64,000 bases of DNA from Aspidapion aeneum (lineage: Eukaryota; Arthropoda; Insecta; Coleoptera; Brentidae): assembly GCA_963576565.1 (NCBI GenBank), contig OY755042.1:12006262-12070261 (forward strand), read 5' to 3'. Below, in pieces: positions 38,290 through 49,210 of this stretch. How positions within the stretch are numbered: position 1 is the first letter of the stretch; the number at the start of each line of letters is the position of its first letter. A model generated the notes under the pieces. That model did not search any database. It saw only the letters and a list, made by a program, of their open reading frames with translations, and had not been told where the DNA came from. The position numbers and the translations under genes are program-made.

Positions 38290-39371
38290 TTAAAGTGATT
38301 CAATATATTTTTGTATTTCTACAAAGGCTAACAGCTTACATAAGTGTACATAAATGTAAGAAAGACTATTGGTTGATAACCAAGTGTCAATTTTTAACAA
38401 ATTTTTGAAAAACAGTCTGTCTTCGAGAGGCATCCATTTTAACATCGAAACTATTGCATTGGTTTTCTCAGGAGTGAGGCCTTTATTAGAGTGAAAGTTG
38501 GTTGGACGTTTTATAAGGTCACTCTGATTTTTGCTCCTCCGCAGTCCGTGATTGATTCTAATACTTTCTGTATTCCATCCATTTTGAGCATGAGTTGTTT
38601 TATATTTTATTTCAAAGAAACATTGACTGAACTGCAAAGATGTTACTTTAGAGAATGGTATTTTTTTGTAATTGTAAAGGCCGGCGCAAGACTTGTAGTC
38701 ATAGAATTCTTCAGAATGCATCTCTATAATTTTGTAGGGAATTTTTGTACTCACTTTTTGACACCGGAGAATAATATTCAGATTTTTTTAAAACTCTGTC
38801 AATGCAACTGTGAACACTATCGATTTCCGATACAAAAACAGACAAATATCATAGGACATAAGAGAATTCCGATTTTGGGCGACACAACTATCACTCCAGA
38901 GTACTAAGGAACTCAAATTGAGTTGGTCTTTAACAACTTCTTCCAATATCTTAATAAGAGCACTTCCTATGTCATTTCCTCCTCTACCCATAATTTCTTC
39001 ATTCCAAATAGCACAGTAAACTTTATTTGTATTGGAATTTTGGCTGTTAGATTGTACACATTGAATTTGCTTTTATAGAAAAACTTATTTACTTCAGCCT
39101 TTGGACAAGTTAATACATTTTCAAGATCAAACGCATCTCGTTTATTTTCAACTCTTGTGCCTTTTTTCTCGTAAATGTGTTTCTCGTAACATTCTTTTCT
39201 GTCTTGACTCACAATTTGCTTGTTATTTTTTGCCATTCTAATTTCTTCACACAAATCGCATCTGTCTTTTCTTGGTTTAAAAAAATGGAGGTTATAGTTT
39301 GTATTGAAAATAAATCTATAATAGGACTGCTTGACGGGGTTTCTATGTTGTTCTGTGCTGATGTAACTCAT
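38290..39371 (-). pseudogene. Broken DUF7869-like transposase-type protein
   Basis: Three minus-strand frames in order. The first (39371-38967) has the cysteine motif FFKPRKDRCDLCEE and a VYNLTAKIPIQ segment. The second (38991-38788) has LVLWSDSCVAQNRNSLMSYD, which resembles the conserved S-D-N/S-C-x-x-Q-N-(K/R)-N block of the insect DUF7869 family. The third (38754-38290) is a C-terminal region. Frameshifts separate all three. The position inside an element with terminal inverted repeats supports a transposase origin. The family assignment is from memory of the motif and is moderate. Confidence 0.65.
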
Positions 39372-39739
39372 ACATTTTTTGCAAACTTAATCCACTTTCC
39401 AAGTATTTTCGGAAACTGTATGCCCTACAGTAGTGGGAATCGACCACAGGAAAGGATTTATGCTGCTTGACCACTATCTTGTCTTCTTCGGAATAGCTAG
39501 AGAGATAGCTTTAGTTTTTGTAAGTTGAAGATAATTTTTTTTATTTTGTCTTCGATACGACTTTGTATATGATACACATACGACTTTGTAACAATTGGAA
39601 TATTGTCAAAACTAGCAAAATATTTTTGGATTTGTTGTTGTTTCTTGATAAAGCTTAGGAATGCCTTTTAATTTGTGCAAAAAAGTGAAAATGTCAAAAA
39701 AATTGCAGATACGACAGTGTAATTCTCAGGTGACGAAGT

Positions 39740-41250
39740 GACTTCGAGTCAGACTACCTGGTCTCCTGGAAAAGTGTCCATAGTAGAACCAGAACCACTA
39801 AACAGACGAGACGATACACTTGATTATGTATTTTTAATCTATGCCCATATTGCATTGCATTACCTGCTAGATGAGGATTACGCTTTTTCGTTTAAATATG
39901 AAATAAAGTAAAAAAGGTTTTTTTGGAAAAACTGCGAGACACGTCAATTTTTGTTTTAAGGTCGACAAAATTAATAGATGTCGGGCCATTCCCTTAAACG
40001 GAGTGACAAATCGTTGAAGAGTCTTAAAGATCTTATTAAAGTTTTCAATATCCTATGGGAATATACATTTGAGGGCACGGCAGTGCCTCGCCAAGTTCGC
40101 GCGCCGTAACCATCTTTTCTTGAAACATTTCAGCCGATATTTGACCTACCTAAAACTCTACTTCGGAATGAGCTACGAATCTCAAACTTTGCACAGTCGT
40201 AGATCTCAATGGAGTTAACAACCCCTCCAAGTTTAAAAAAACATTTCCAAACTAGTAAGAACCTTTCATTTTGAAATTTGTATTGGAGAACTTGGCTTTA
40301 CTTTTATCTCGATTCTTTTTACGGAATGCCATTTTCGCGTACTTGGCTTTTTTTACATGAAATGTTTTTGTTATAATTTTATTATTTCGTCACGGTTTTC
40401 AATTAGATTGCGACACGAGATTGATTGAGCGCTCGACGTGCGTGTAGATATAAACGATTTTTTTCTTCGGTTGGTTTAGATCTTTGTGATCATAGATAAA
40501 AGCTTCGGTTCGTTATTTAGATAGGCAACTACGGCTCTTTGACAGATCGTTAACTCTGTGGCGCTCACTATTGAGCTGTTTCTGAAGTAAAGGGAGAGGC
40601 GGAAAATTTGAATAGTTTTTATAATAAATTTTGTTTATTTTCAAAGTTTTTAGGAAATTTTACAAATACAAAATTTCTTTATAAAACATAAAATGACTGA
40701 AAATGCTATTAAATTCAATAAAACATTTTTTTTTATTAATGAAAAAAAACTTACAAATACCACATAAAACTAAATTAAATAATACACACAAAATGATAAA
40801 TATTGTATTTGATTGGTAAAAACCATATATTTATATTGAAAAATCAAAAACTGTTTTGTTTATCTTTGCTATTACCATTTCTCGTGAGGAAATAAACTCT
40901 TCTCAATGAAACAGTTGTTCTCGAAGAAAATCATTCTTAAATGTCCACATTTTGGCAGCTTGACAAAGATCATGAGATTTAAATCCTCCCGATCTTGGTT
41001 ATGTTATTTATCTAGCGTACTCTTCGAAGCAGAATGGCTCATCAGTAGTCTCACACCACACATTAGCTGAAAATAAGATAAAGATATAAAATTAATAAGG
41101 AATAAATTTATCCTTTATACTGGATTATGTTGCTGGGTAAACCAATCAAAAATGTTTTTTAAAGAGATCCCTGAGATAAAGTAATGTTTATCTTGGTAAA
41201 AACAGCTAATAATTTATGCAGTGAAAAAATACCAACACATATTTTGCTGA
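39740..41250. other. Repeat-derived and AT-rich DNA, no gene recognised
   Basis: Contains copies of two dispersed repeats back to back: about 40113-40232 (see 17183) and 40232-40380 (see 8600). The rest is AT-rich, without recognisable frames. Confidence 0.6.
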
Positions 41251-41251
41251 A

Positions 41252-41386
41252 AAAAGAGGGCGTCCTAAACTGGAATGGCAACAGTCAATCCAAAAATCAA
41301 TGAGTCAAAAAAACCTGACGGAAGATGACTGTCAGGATCGAAGGAGGTGGAGAATAGGCGTCGAACACCGTAGAAAAACGTTCTAA
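41252..41386 (+). pseudogene. LINE C-terminal fragment
   Basis: The frame RGRPKLEWQQSIQKSMSQ followed by LTEDDCQDRRRWRIGV and HRRKTF plus a stop is the characteristic C-terminal tail of arthropod endonuclease-reverse transcriptase LINEs. Only this 3' end is present, as expected after 5' truncation. Confidence 0.75.
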
Positions 41387-42460
41387 ACCGACATAGTAGT
41401 AGTACATATTTTGTCAAATACAAATCTAACATCAAGAAAGAAAATAATAGAACACCTTTAAATATGTCGCAAAACTAGTTGTTCCCGTCTAAACTTCGGA
41501 TATAATCCCCTACATGATATCTCTTTGTTTGTCGCCATTAGCTTATTTATTCTTACATCCTCCCATTTTGAGCCATCCTCGTAGGAGTTGGAAGCCAAAA
41601 CCTGTCTTAATAATTGGATATCATCATCCTCAGTAAATCTTACACGATTTAATTATTTATTTTTAGTCCACAAACTTTATCTATGCGCGACACAGAACAG
41701 ATGCGCGCTTGGGTGTGGCAGTTTGGCGTTCTGATCTGAGCTCCAACCCGGCGGAAATGTCGCGGAATCTTATTGAAGCTCGCCAAAACATAATTGCGCA
41801 TGTCCTTCGTATGTCAAAATTCTTATGATAACCGTCCGTGAGTTTGTGGCGTTCCAGGAAAGCCGTTAACTACATGTGACGTTTAAATGTCAACAGTGTC
41901 AAATAGCGTTAGTCGTAGGCCGTTTTGGGCACGATCAAAAACTATCTACTGCACTGTTCTCTCATTATAAGTCATTGGTCAGGGGCACCACAGATTACTT
42001 CCAATAAGCGAAAAAGGGGAACGGGAAATCCAAACCACAGATAATTATCAAATAAAATAGAATAAAGAAATAAACGCGCAACTGTAGCGCCTCTTTTGAG
42101 CTGTTCCGGTACCAATACTAAAGACCTGTCAATTTCCCACAAGTTTCCTAGGCATGGTGATCAAATACTGACTGCATATATTGGTTAAGTGGTTCCGAGA
42201 AAAAAGTCTCTTCGTGAGGTTTTTTGAGTTGTTCGCGCATTGACAGCGAACGTTACACTGCGTCTGAGATAATACGCGGCTGTCTCGTTTACGTGTTATG
42301 TTTTAAATTGATGATTTTAATTTAATTGATTAATTAATCACAAATTTTTCAAAAATGTCTGTTATACTGGCCGCCTCGAAACGATCCAAAAAAACTACGT
42401 TTATACAAGACACTAAAAACTAACTTAAAACTACTACTTATATTTCCCTATTTTTTAATG
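41387..42460. other. No feature recognised
   Basis: Intergenic sequence with slightly higher GC than neighbours around 41680-42300. I found no supported frame, terminal repeats or RNA. Confidence 0.4.
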
Positions 42461-42463
42461 TCC

Positions 42464-42510
42464 CAACCGAAGCGAACCGAACCGAACCTTGCAACTGGCA
42501 ACTGGCAACC
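42464..42510. repeat. ACCGA pentamer tract followed by GCAACTG repeats
   Basis: AACCGAAGCGAACCGAACCG and a little more, then GCAACTGGCAACTGGCAACC. Same pentamer as the fillers at 5178, 45637 and 51841. Confidence 0.75.
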
Positions 42511-43860
42511 GACCCATGATATGGGTGCGAAGTTAAGCCCGGTTCCCATCTCTCTCCCACTCTGACATTTTCCTCCTTACTATTTTTGTTGGTAAGAAAT
42601 TTGTCATTTAAAAAAATATATTTTTTGTATACTACTTACGTACCCTGTTGACATGCTCGCTGGTGCCTTCGTCTGGGTGGCCTGGGACTCCCCCGTTTTA
42701 ATGCCAGATGTCGCCGCAATTGGGCTTGATTGACATGGACTAAAATATATTTAGAAATACTTTATTTATATGGTAATATAACTTTTGATTCAATCTACGT
42801 AACCTAGAAAATATCTCAATATACAATCTTAGCCAATACAATGCCGGTTGGACACTCTAGCACTCGACCTGTCTCATTGCGCTTACTAAACTATTCATAG
42901 GTAATCTTCCTAGTGTTTGTCTTTTGTGTAAGTACTTACCACTAGAATGTAGAAATCTTTATACCTAAACAGCTTAATAAATACATAATATGTAAAAAGA
43001 AACATATTTTATCCTTGCTTCTAGTTTTCTGGAAAAATTATAAAAATACAATTTTTTGAAATTACCTCTTTAAGTGGGGAGGTAGGGTCAGAATGGCCCC
43101 TTAATATTATTTCTATATCGTCACTCTTCAAGATATTGAAATAAATATTTGAATTCAGTTAAATAATAAATTAGGCAAGCAAAATGATGATTTTATTTGG
43201 ATCCATTTGACATACCTAAGTAAAGAAACAACAAAAAAGTTCTATTAGAAAAATACTAGAATTTTTTGTATAAAAAACTGGGGTCTTATATTTATCAAAC
43301 CTCCCAATAAATGTGTATAAAAATTAACTTTCCACTTTGGGGTTCAAAATTGATAGCTAATATACAAAGTTTTAATAAGCATGCTTAGTCCTAATTTGTT
43401 TATTAGGTGATAGCTCTTACCATTAAGATCTTCGGCCACCGGAGCAGAATGTCTTTCTTGCAATGGCAGGGGTTCCTGGTGAATTTTACTTAGCCTTATA
43501 ATAGCATGGTTTCCAAATTAGTGTAATCAACCTTTTTCCTATAAATGATATTATCCAGCAATAGATGGACAAGAAAGAAGACATAATGGTAATTATGAGC
43601 AGTGCCGGAAAAGTTCTGGGGAACCATACTAAAGAAGAAAGGAGCCAGAATGGCTTTGGAAATTGAAGTAGCGGGGACAGAAACCATACCAGAGGCTTGC
43701 AGATTTAGGTCTGTAAAAGAAATCGTTATTTTGCTAAACCCATTGTTAGAGAAAGCCAGAGAAACAGTCTACAATCCTGGGGATGGTTATGTCATCATGC
43801 CCTAGTGATGAATTAGGAGCATTGACAGAATCATCAATGTCATATTTGTCTTTTATTCAT
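42511..43860. other. Intergenic, possible LTR remnant, otherwise unassigned
   Basis: The minus strand near 42700-42725 reads TTGCGGCGACATCTGGC, which resembles a retroelement primer-binding region, but no paired LTR or coding sequence was found. The short frames at 43496-43805 have no recognised domain. Confidence 0.3.
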
Positions 43861-43863
43861 TCT

Positions 43864-44110
43864 AGATATTCACTCAGCCCTGCCATTGACTTCAATTTCA
43901 TGTCAATTTCTTCCAGGTGGACCCCCTTACTGTAAATATCAGTGTTAATATTTGCATGTCCTTGGGCATAGTCCAGTCATTTCTGAGAATTACCTCGTTT
44001 GTCAATCCATTAACTGCCACTGGGATTCTGGACTGTCTGGCTGTCCTCCCAGCTCCTGCCATGTAATCAGTGTTCTTAAGGTGTAGCATATTAACCTTTA
44101 AGTAGTATGA
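43864..44110 (-). repeat. Unnamed coding-like repeat, copy 1
   Basis: The minus-strand frame with NGLTNEVILRNDWTMPKDMQ is similar to the translation of 46868-47000 (NGVTKEVILRNDRTMSKDMQ). Two copies with protein-level similarity suggest a decayed mobile element ORF; the family is not recognised. Confidence 0.5.
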
Positions 44111-44143
44111 CGAAAAAAACTGACGTAACTGGTAATATCGGTA

Positions 44144-44145
<2 letters not shown>

Positions 44146-44199
<54 letters not shown>
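44146..44199. repeat. (TA)n microsatellite, about 27 units
   Basis: Uninterrupted TA dinucleotides. It lies in a long artefactual minus-strand frame, where it reads as alternating Ile-Tyr. Confidence 0.98.
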
Positions 44200-44201
<2 letters not shown>

Positions 44202-45130
44202 CGTTTTTTTTCTACGTATTGAAAAATAAAATACATTTTTTTTAATTTTAGCTTTATTAAATCACAAAAATAAACAAAACTTATCAAATAACTTCGAAAA
44301 ACAGAAAACTTTATACAAGATGGAATATTCTGAATAAAATACAAAAAAAATGCGTGAAAGTCATTCTTTAAGGCTATAAATATAATTTTGACAAATTTTT
44401 TTGGCATGCTCTAAGCAAATCGGTTTTTGGCTTCAATTTGTATGCAATGGGGGTTCTCTTGGCTGAGGACCATTTTCTATTTCAAGCAGACATTTCATGC
44501 GGGACAGCAGTTCTTTTGGAAGATTTATTACTTGTAGGTACCTACGTTGCATTTGAGGCATTATAAGACTTTTTCCTAACATTAAAAAAAAATCTAAACC
44601 AGTAAAAATCTTTTTTGAGACATCGTTCATCTAAACACATCCCTTCCTGTACCGTTGGTAGCAAAAAACTTCTGAATGCTTTCCCTTCCTGCAGTGGCGT
44701 ATATAGACAAAAGTTTCGGGGTGGGCCCGAGACAGTTTTGGGGGGGGGCGAGACCTCATGAGGCTGTATTTTATGCTATTTTATGTTTGTATTCATGAAA
44801 TATGTGGAAAATATCCAAAAAAATCCTAGCTTCGGGGGGGGGGCCCGGGCGTTTAAAATGACATTGTCATTTTCTGACGTTGAAAAAAAAAAATGGATAT
44901 TTAAATAAAATAATTAGTTTTAAGTTTTAGTGACCTTTCTTTTTATCTCTAAGGTACATACGGCCAGACATTTCTTTTAAAAACATGTACCTACTGTTTT
45001 AAAATCATAACAGTAATAATTAAAAGTTTTGTTATTAATAACGAATAACATAATATTAGTCATTTTTTAAATAAATTTAATTAAAACAATTAACAAGATA
45101 TTCAAATTTAAGTGTAAAAAATTAAAATTA
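44200..45130. other. AT-rich with two G-runs, no gene recognised
   Basis: Around 44695-44870 there are AGTGGCGTA and long G-runs of the kind common in insect repeats. I see no coding feature. Confidence 0.4.
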
Positions 45131-45140
45131 AATCAACTGC

Positions 45141-46256
45141 TCAAATTGTCCTCCGTTCACTGTTTGGCAAATGGCTGTGGTAAAAACTTTGAACGGCATT
45201 TCTAATGAAATCTAAAGGAATGAATGCTGCTACCTGAATTATACTGTTTCTTAATTCATTGAGATCCTGTGGATTAGTTTTGTATACTTTATCTTTTAAA
45301 TATCCCCATAAGAAGTAGTCCATTGGTGTAAGATCCGCGGATCTAGGAGGCCACTCTACAGAACCTCTTCTACCAATCCACCGATAAGGGAACACTAAAT
45401 TTAGGTACTGGCGAACGTCCCGAGCATAGTGAGGGGGAGCCCCATCTTGCTGAAACCATATGTTTTCAAAATTGTCCCCTACAGTATTACGTGCAGCTGG
45501 AATAATCTGATTTCTTAACATTGTTTCATACTTTTCTGAATTTAAATTTTCTTCGATAAAGAATGGACCAATTATCCTATTATCAATAATCCCTATCCAA
45601 ACATTTAATTTTTGGGGATGCTGTGTATGTATATGAACCGAACCGAACCAAACATTTAATTTTTGGGGATGCTGTGTATGAGCCTCATAAATCCAGTGAG
45701 GATTTTCGTTATTCCAATAGCGACAATTATGTCTATTAACATGCCCATTTAAGCAAAATGTTGCTTCATCCGTAAAAAGGATTTTTGATATAAAATTGTT
45801 GTCATCATTTATTTTTTCCATCGTCAACTCACAAAATTCTAAGCGTCTGTCAAAATTATCCTCATTTAATTCTTGAAGTAAATGGAGCTTATAGGGGTGA
45901 AACTTTGATTGTTTTAATATCTTCAAAACGGATTTTTGATCTATTTCGTGTTCTAAAGCCACTTTTCTTGTTGAAGTGTGAGGATCTTCTACAAATGACA
46001 TCACCACGTTAAAGGATGTTTCAGGATTGGTTGCAGTTTTTGGTCTTCCTGATTTGGGCCTGGATTTAACGGCTCCCGTTTCCGAAAACCTCCTGATCGT
46101 CCTTTCTACAGTGGATTTTGATATTAAAGTTGCGTTGTTATGATTTCGAAAACTGGCGTTAAAAAGTAATTTTACATCGCTGTATGATCTTAGCCTCTCT
46201 CCCCATCCTCTCATCATCGGCAGAGAAATTCTTTCCTGTTCTGTAAGATGAAACAT
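45141..46256 (-). CDS. Tc1/IS630-type transposase, nearly intact
   Basis: A 371-residue frame if started at MFHLTEQERISL; 32 more codons upstream are open but look unlike the family. The N-terminal HTH region includes SKSTVERTIRRFSETGAV and the GRPKTA hook. The DDE/D core has ILFTDEATF (first Asp), WFQQDGAPPHYA (second) and SADLTPMDYFLWG (third). It would cut and paste DNA at TA sites. Between the first and second Asp there is an in-frame 17-residue duplication (HTQHPQKLNVW occurs twice) carrying a TTCGG-type filler. The other catalytic motifs are intact, so it is recent, but the duplication may disable it. Clear element ends were not found; a right end near 46720 (CACCCTGTA) is possible. Confidence 0.9.
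   Translation of the reverse strand: MFHLTEQERISLPMMRGWGERLRSYSDVKLLFNASFRNHNNATLISKSTVERTIRRFSETGAVKSRPKSGRPKTATNPETSFNVVMSFVEDPHTSTRKVALEHEIDQKSVLKILKQSKFHPYKLHLLQELNEDNFDRRLEFCELTMEKINDDNNFISKILFTDEATFCLNGHVNRHNCRYWNNENPHWIYEAHTQHPQKLNVWFGSVHIHTQHPQKLNVWIGIIDNRIIGPFFIEENLNSEKYETMLRNQIIPAARNTVGDNFENIWFQQDGAPPHYARDVRQYLNLVFPYRWIGRRGSVEWPPRSADLTPMDYFLWGYLKDKVYKTNPQDLNELRNSIIQVAAFIPLDFIRNAVQSFYHSHLPNSERRTI
45597..45680. repeat. 33-bp duplication flanking an 18-bp GAACCGAACCGAA filler
   Basis: The 33-mer starting CCAAACATTTAATTTTTGGG occurs at 45597-45629 and 45648-45680 inside the transposase gene. Between them is TATATGAACCGAACCGAA. The 51 added bases keep the frame. Confidence 0.92.
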
Positions 46257-46724
46257 TTTGGAAAAAAGAAAACTTTTAAACAAATATCCTTCAAACAAGA
46301 AACAATTTGCGATTTGTTTTGACACAATATTAAGATATAATGTCATTGTCACAGCTACACGTATAATAAAATACAGGGGTAATTAAATAATCTACGAGTT
46401 TCTTAAAGTGTTAAGGCCACTTTAAGAACAATTATTTAATTTATATTCTTCGAAATGTCATTCTGACACAAAATTACAATGTCATTTTAAACGTAGATTT
46501 TTATTCTCCATCGAATGGTAAAAGAAAAAAATATGGTTTTCATTTAAATTTTTAAAGTTGACCTCCGAAAAACTCCTAATGCTGACAGATACGTCAATGT
46601 CAATGTCACGACCAAATAGAACACATTCAATCCTAAAACTTTTATTTAGACCATTTTTGCAAATAACTCTTAGTTATCGAGATATTTAGAAGCCCCGGTA
46701 CTTTTTCCTCACCCTGTAATTAAT

Positions 46725-47240
46725 GTGGCCTGGATTTCCCTCCAGGCCGCTTTCTTCTGGCAGGGGGAATCCCTGGGCAAAGTGCTCCAAATAAAACATG
46801 GGTTTTTTTGCTACCATATCTGTAATGATAGCTTTTTCCTCTTTTGTAAAATTTTGATTGACTTATCTATCAATTTCTTCCAGGTGGACCGCCTTACTGC
46901 AAATACCAGTGTTAACATTTGCATGTCCTTGGACATAGTCCTGTCATTTCTTAGAATAACTTCTTTGGTCACTCCATTAACCACCAATGGGTTCCAACCC
47001 TACTGTACAGGAGGAAGTTTATTCCCCAGCCAGAATTGAATTTGGTGGTATACTCGAAAAGCATGCTGTCTTCCTACTTTTTTTGTGGGCGGCAGAGCAG
47101 AAAGGTCGGGTTTAGCATTGTACACAGATTTGGTGAAAGCATTGTAGCGTTGTATGTTAAGAGAGGTTTGCTTCTTGGGTGCTTGCAAGGAATATGTTGT
47201 TTCCAGCAGCAGCTACTGCCTCAGGGGTTGAACTTGGGCT
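46725..47240 (-). repeat. Unnamed coding-like repeat, copy 2
   Basis: The region 46868-47000 is homologous to 43864-44110. The adjacent minus-strand frame 47188-47000 (with HAFRVYHQIQFWLGNKLPP) looks protein-coding in style but is short and disrupted. Probably a decayed transposon ORF of unknown family. Confidence 0.45.
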
Positions 47241-47390
47241 GTTAATATATCAGCAATACCTTGCAGTACAGCTTGCTCCTTGAACAATTTGAAACAGGAA
47301 AGTTTTCCTTTCCGATATGCAGCTGAAGTCGTATCGCATTGAATATACTTTTCGTGCTACTTTGCCATGGTTTGGTTTCACTAATAATAT

Positions 47391-49210
47391 GTTTTTTTCC
47401 TACTTGCGTGCGTAAAAGTGCACTTTTACGCACGCATTTGCGTGCGAAAAGTTGAACTTTCCGCACGCCTTGCGTAAAAAATACTTTTACGCACGCTTTG
47501 CATATTAAAGTAAATTTAGACTTTTTTTTGTTTTATATTTTTATTTGTAACGGAAACAGTGAAAAAAAACTAAAAACTACTCGAAAAATTAAAAAAGTTT
47601 AACGCATAATGTGAAAATTAAACGTGCAATGCGTCGCATTTTGTAATGTTAATGCTGACGCCGCCACTTTTGTTAGGTTTTCAGATTGTATCGATGTATT
47701 AGTCGTCGTCATTGATGGAAACACTGTCGTTGCTTCTGCATTCGTGCTTCTTTGCACTGATGTGGATCGAAGTGCTATGGTGGATGGTAGTTCTGAGGTG
47801 GAGGGTAGTACTGAGGTGGATGGTTGGCGTTCTCCTGTCTCCTGATTTTTGTCACTTTTTTTCTGCAAAATTTGCGTTGCAATTTTTTTCTTGTTTTCCT
47901 CGGATTCTTCCACATAGGATTCGGCTACTGACGCACTCTTCCACCCACCATGTCGCTTCAAATTGGTTATATTTGCTCCGGCATTGGCCAACATTGTGGC
48001 AGAAGATCGTCGGAAACAATGGCCCGTATAAGTTTCCGGATTTGGCAGCTTAAGAAACCCGGCGATGTTACCGGGGATCTTGCCAAATGTGTTTATACCA
48101 ACCACCTGCTTCGAGCATTTACCGGTATGGTAGGAAACAAAGAACCGTTGGTGCGGTGTGTCAGGTGGTCGCAAATTTTTGTATTTTTTGTAGATGTTGA
48201 TATAGCTTATATCGTCTTTGTTGGGATCGCAGACCACAAAACTCCTTGAAGTATGGTTCTTAGTGTTTGAAATTGTTACCACCAGGATGTCGCCTTTCTC
48301 TTTGATGTCGGATACTTGTAAATTCGCTAACTCCGCTCTTCGGCAGGCTCCTGCAATGCCGAATATTGTGGCCACCTTGTTCATTAAATAAATCTCATCG
48401 GGAGCGTCTTTCAAAAATTTATCGGTCTCATTTTTTTGCAGTAGGTACTTGAGACTTTTTTGGTTTAAAACCGACATTTTTTCGTTTAATAAATGATATT
48501 AAGTTATAATATCGCCCAATATCTATATTTTTTCGTAGTCTTATACACATTTTAAGCATTGAAAATTTTGACCATAACGTGCTAGGCACGAAACTCTTTG
48601 ACAAATAAGAAAAATAGGCCAAAAATACCTCTTCTTTTAGCGATGAAGTGTTCTTTGCTTTTAACCAATCTTCAAAAGCGTGGTACTCTTTTTCGTATCT
48701 CGGAAGGGACTTTTCTGGAACTAATTCCTCCCTCGCCGATGCTGCGTCATTCAAAATACTGTCTGGAAGTTCAATATCGCTGTCGTCGAAATCCATTTTA
48801 AAGAAAACTTTGTAGATAAACCGAAAATAACGCTGAAATGACACTTGCTGCAATGTTTGTATTTTTAATCCCATAGTAACAACAATAACACAATCCGAAA
48901 AAATAGCTTGTCACTAATTAATGTCAAAATGACACCAAAATAATAGAGTGCCTGAATATCAATTTGGAATTATTTTACAAAATTTTTAAAAAAGATAGCG
49001 TGCGTAAAAAAAAATTTTGCGCACGGCGTGCGTAAAAAATTTTTTTACGCACGCTACCTTTTTTGGTGATTTTGTGAAAGCAAATAAAAATAAAATAATT
49101 ATAGTAATGAACTTGAATTTTAAAACTAAAACGAAAACATAATTTGTCAATAAAAATACAAAATACATTATGTAGGAAGAAGTTTTTTACGCAAGTAGGA
49201 AAAATATTGT
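47391..49210 (-). mobile_element. Tyrosine-recombinase element with hairpin-cluster ends (Crypton-like)
   Basis: Left end TTTTCCTACTTGCG and right end CGCAAGTAGGAAAA are inverted copies about 1.8 kb apart, enclosing a tyrosine-recombinase gene. Just inside the left end is a perfect 32-bp palindrome (47405-47436, half site TGCGTGCGTAAAAGTG) followed by two more hairpins with GCGTGCG stems. Inside the right end are two further GCGTGCGTAAAA hairpins (about 49003-49058). Another GTGCGGAAAA hairpin cluster lies just outside (49230-49310). Inverted terminal repeats are unusual for Cryptons, and the dyad symmetry resembles recombinase target sites. Confidence 0.7.
47599..48796 (-). CDS. Tyrosine recombinase (phage-integrase family), one frameshift
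   Basis: The N-terminal part from MDFDDSDIELPD (48796) has a core-binding-like domain with YEKEYHAFEDWLKAKN. The C-terminal catalytic domain has GACRRAELANL (Arg I), GHCFRRSSATML (His-x-x-Arg II), HGGWKSASVAESYV (His/Trp and nucleophile Tyr) and then a Ser/Thr-rich tail. The two parts are in different frames, meeting at an A7 run near 48428-48435; one base less would rejoin them. That is either a recent inactivating indel or a homopolymer error. All catalytic residues are present. The fold and length (about 390 residues) match insect Crypton-type recombinases. It lies within hairpin-bearing ends and has no zinc-binding or RT domain, so it is not DIRS/Ngaro. Confidence 0.85.

Larger units (their letters stand above)
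36297..39735 (-). mobile_element. DNA transposon with perfect 29-bp inverted ends and 4-bp target duplication
   Basis: CGTCACCTGAGAATTACACT and nine further bases at 36297-36325 are mirrored exactly at 39707-39735. AAGT flanks both sides (36293-36296 and 39736-39739). Copies of GATACGACTTTGTA recur near both ends (about 38214, 38267, 39549, 39570). Such subterminal repeats are known in several cut-and-paste families. Most of its left half is a younger nested element (36513-38216); without it the element is about 1.7 kb. Confidence 0.88.

Noticed and set aside
42620..43010. Possible solo LTR with a primer-binding-like TTGCGGCGACATCTGGC
   Set aside because: No second LTR, no defined ends or target duplication, and no coding sequence; left as unassigned.
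43898..44407. 169-codon minus-strand open frame
   Set aside because: Its middle is the (TA)n microsatellite read as Ile-Tyr repeats; only the end shows similarity to another repeat.
47624..48249. Plus-strand open frames opposite the tyrosine recombinase
   Set aside because: Antisense shadows of a clearly coding minus strand.
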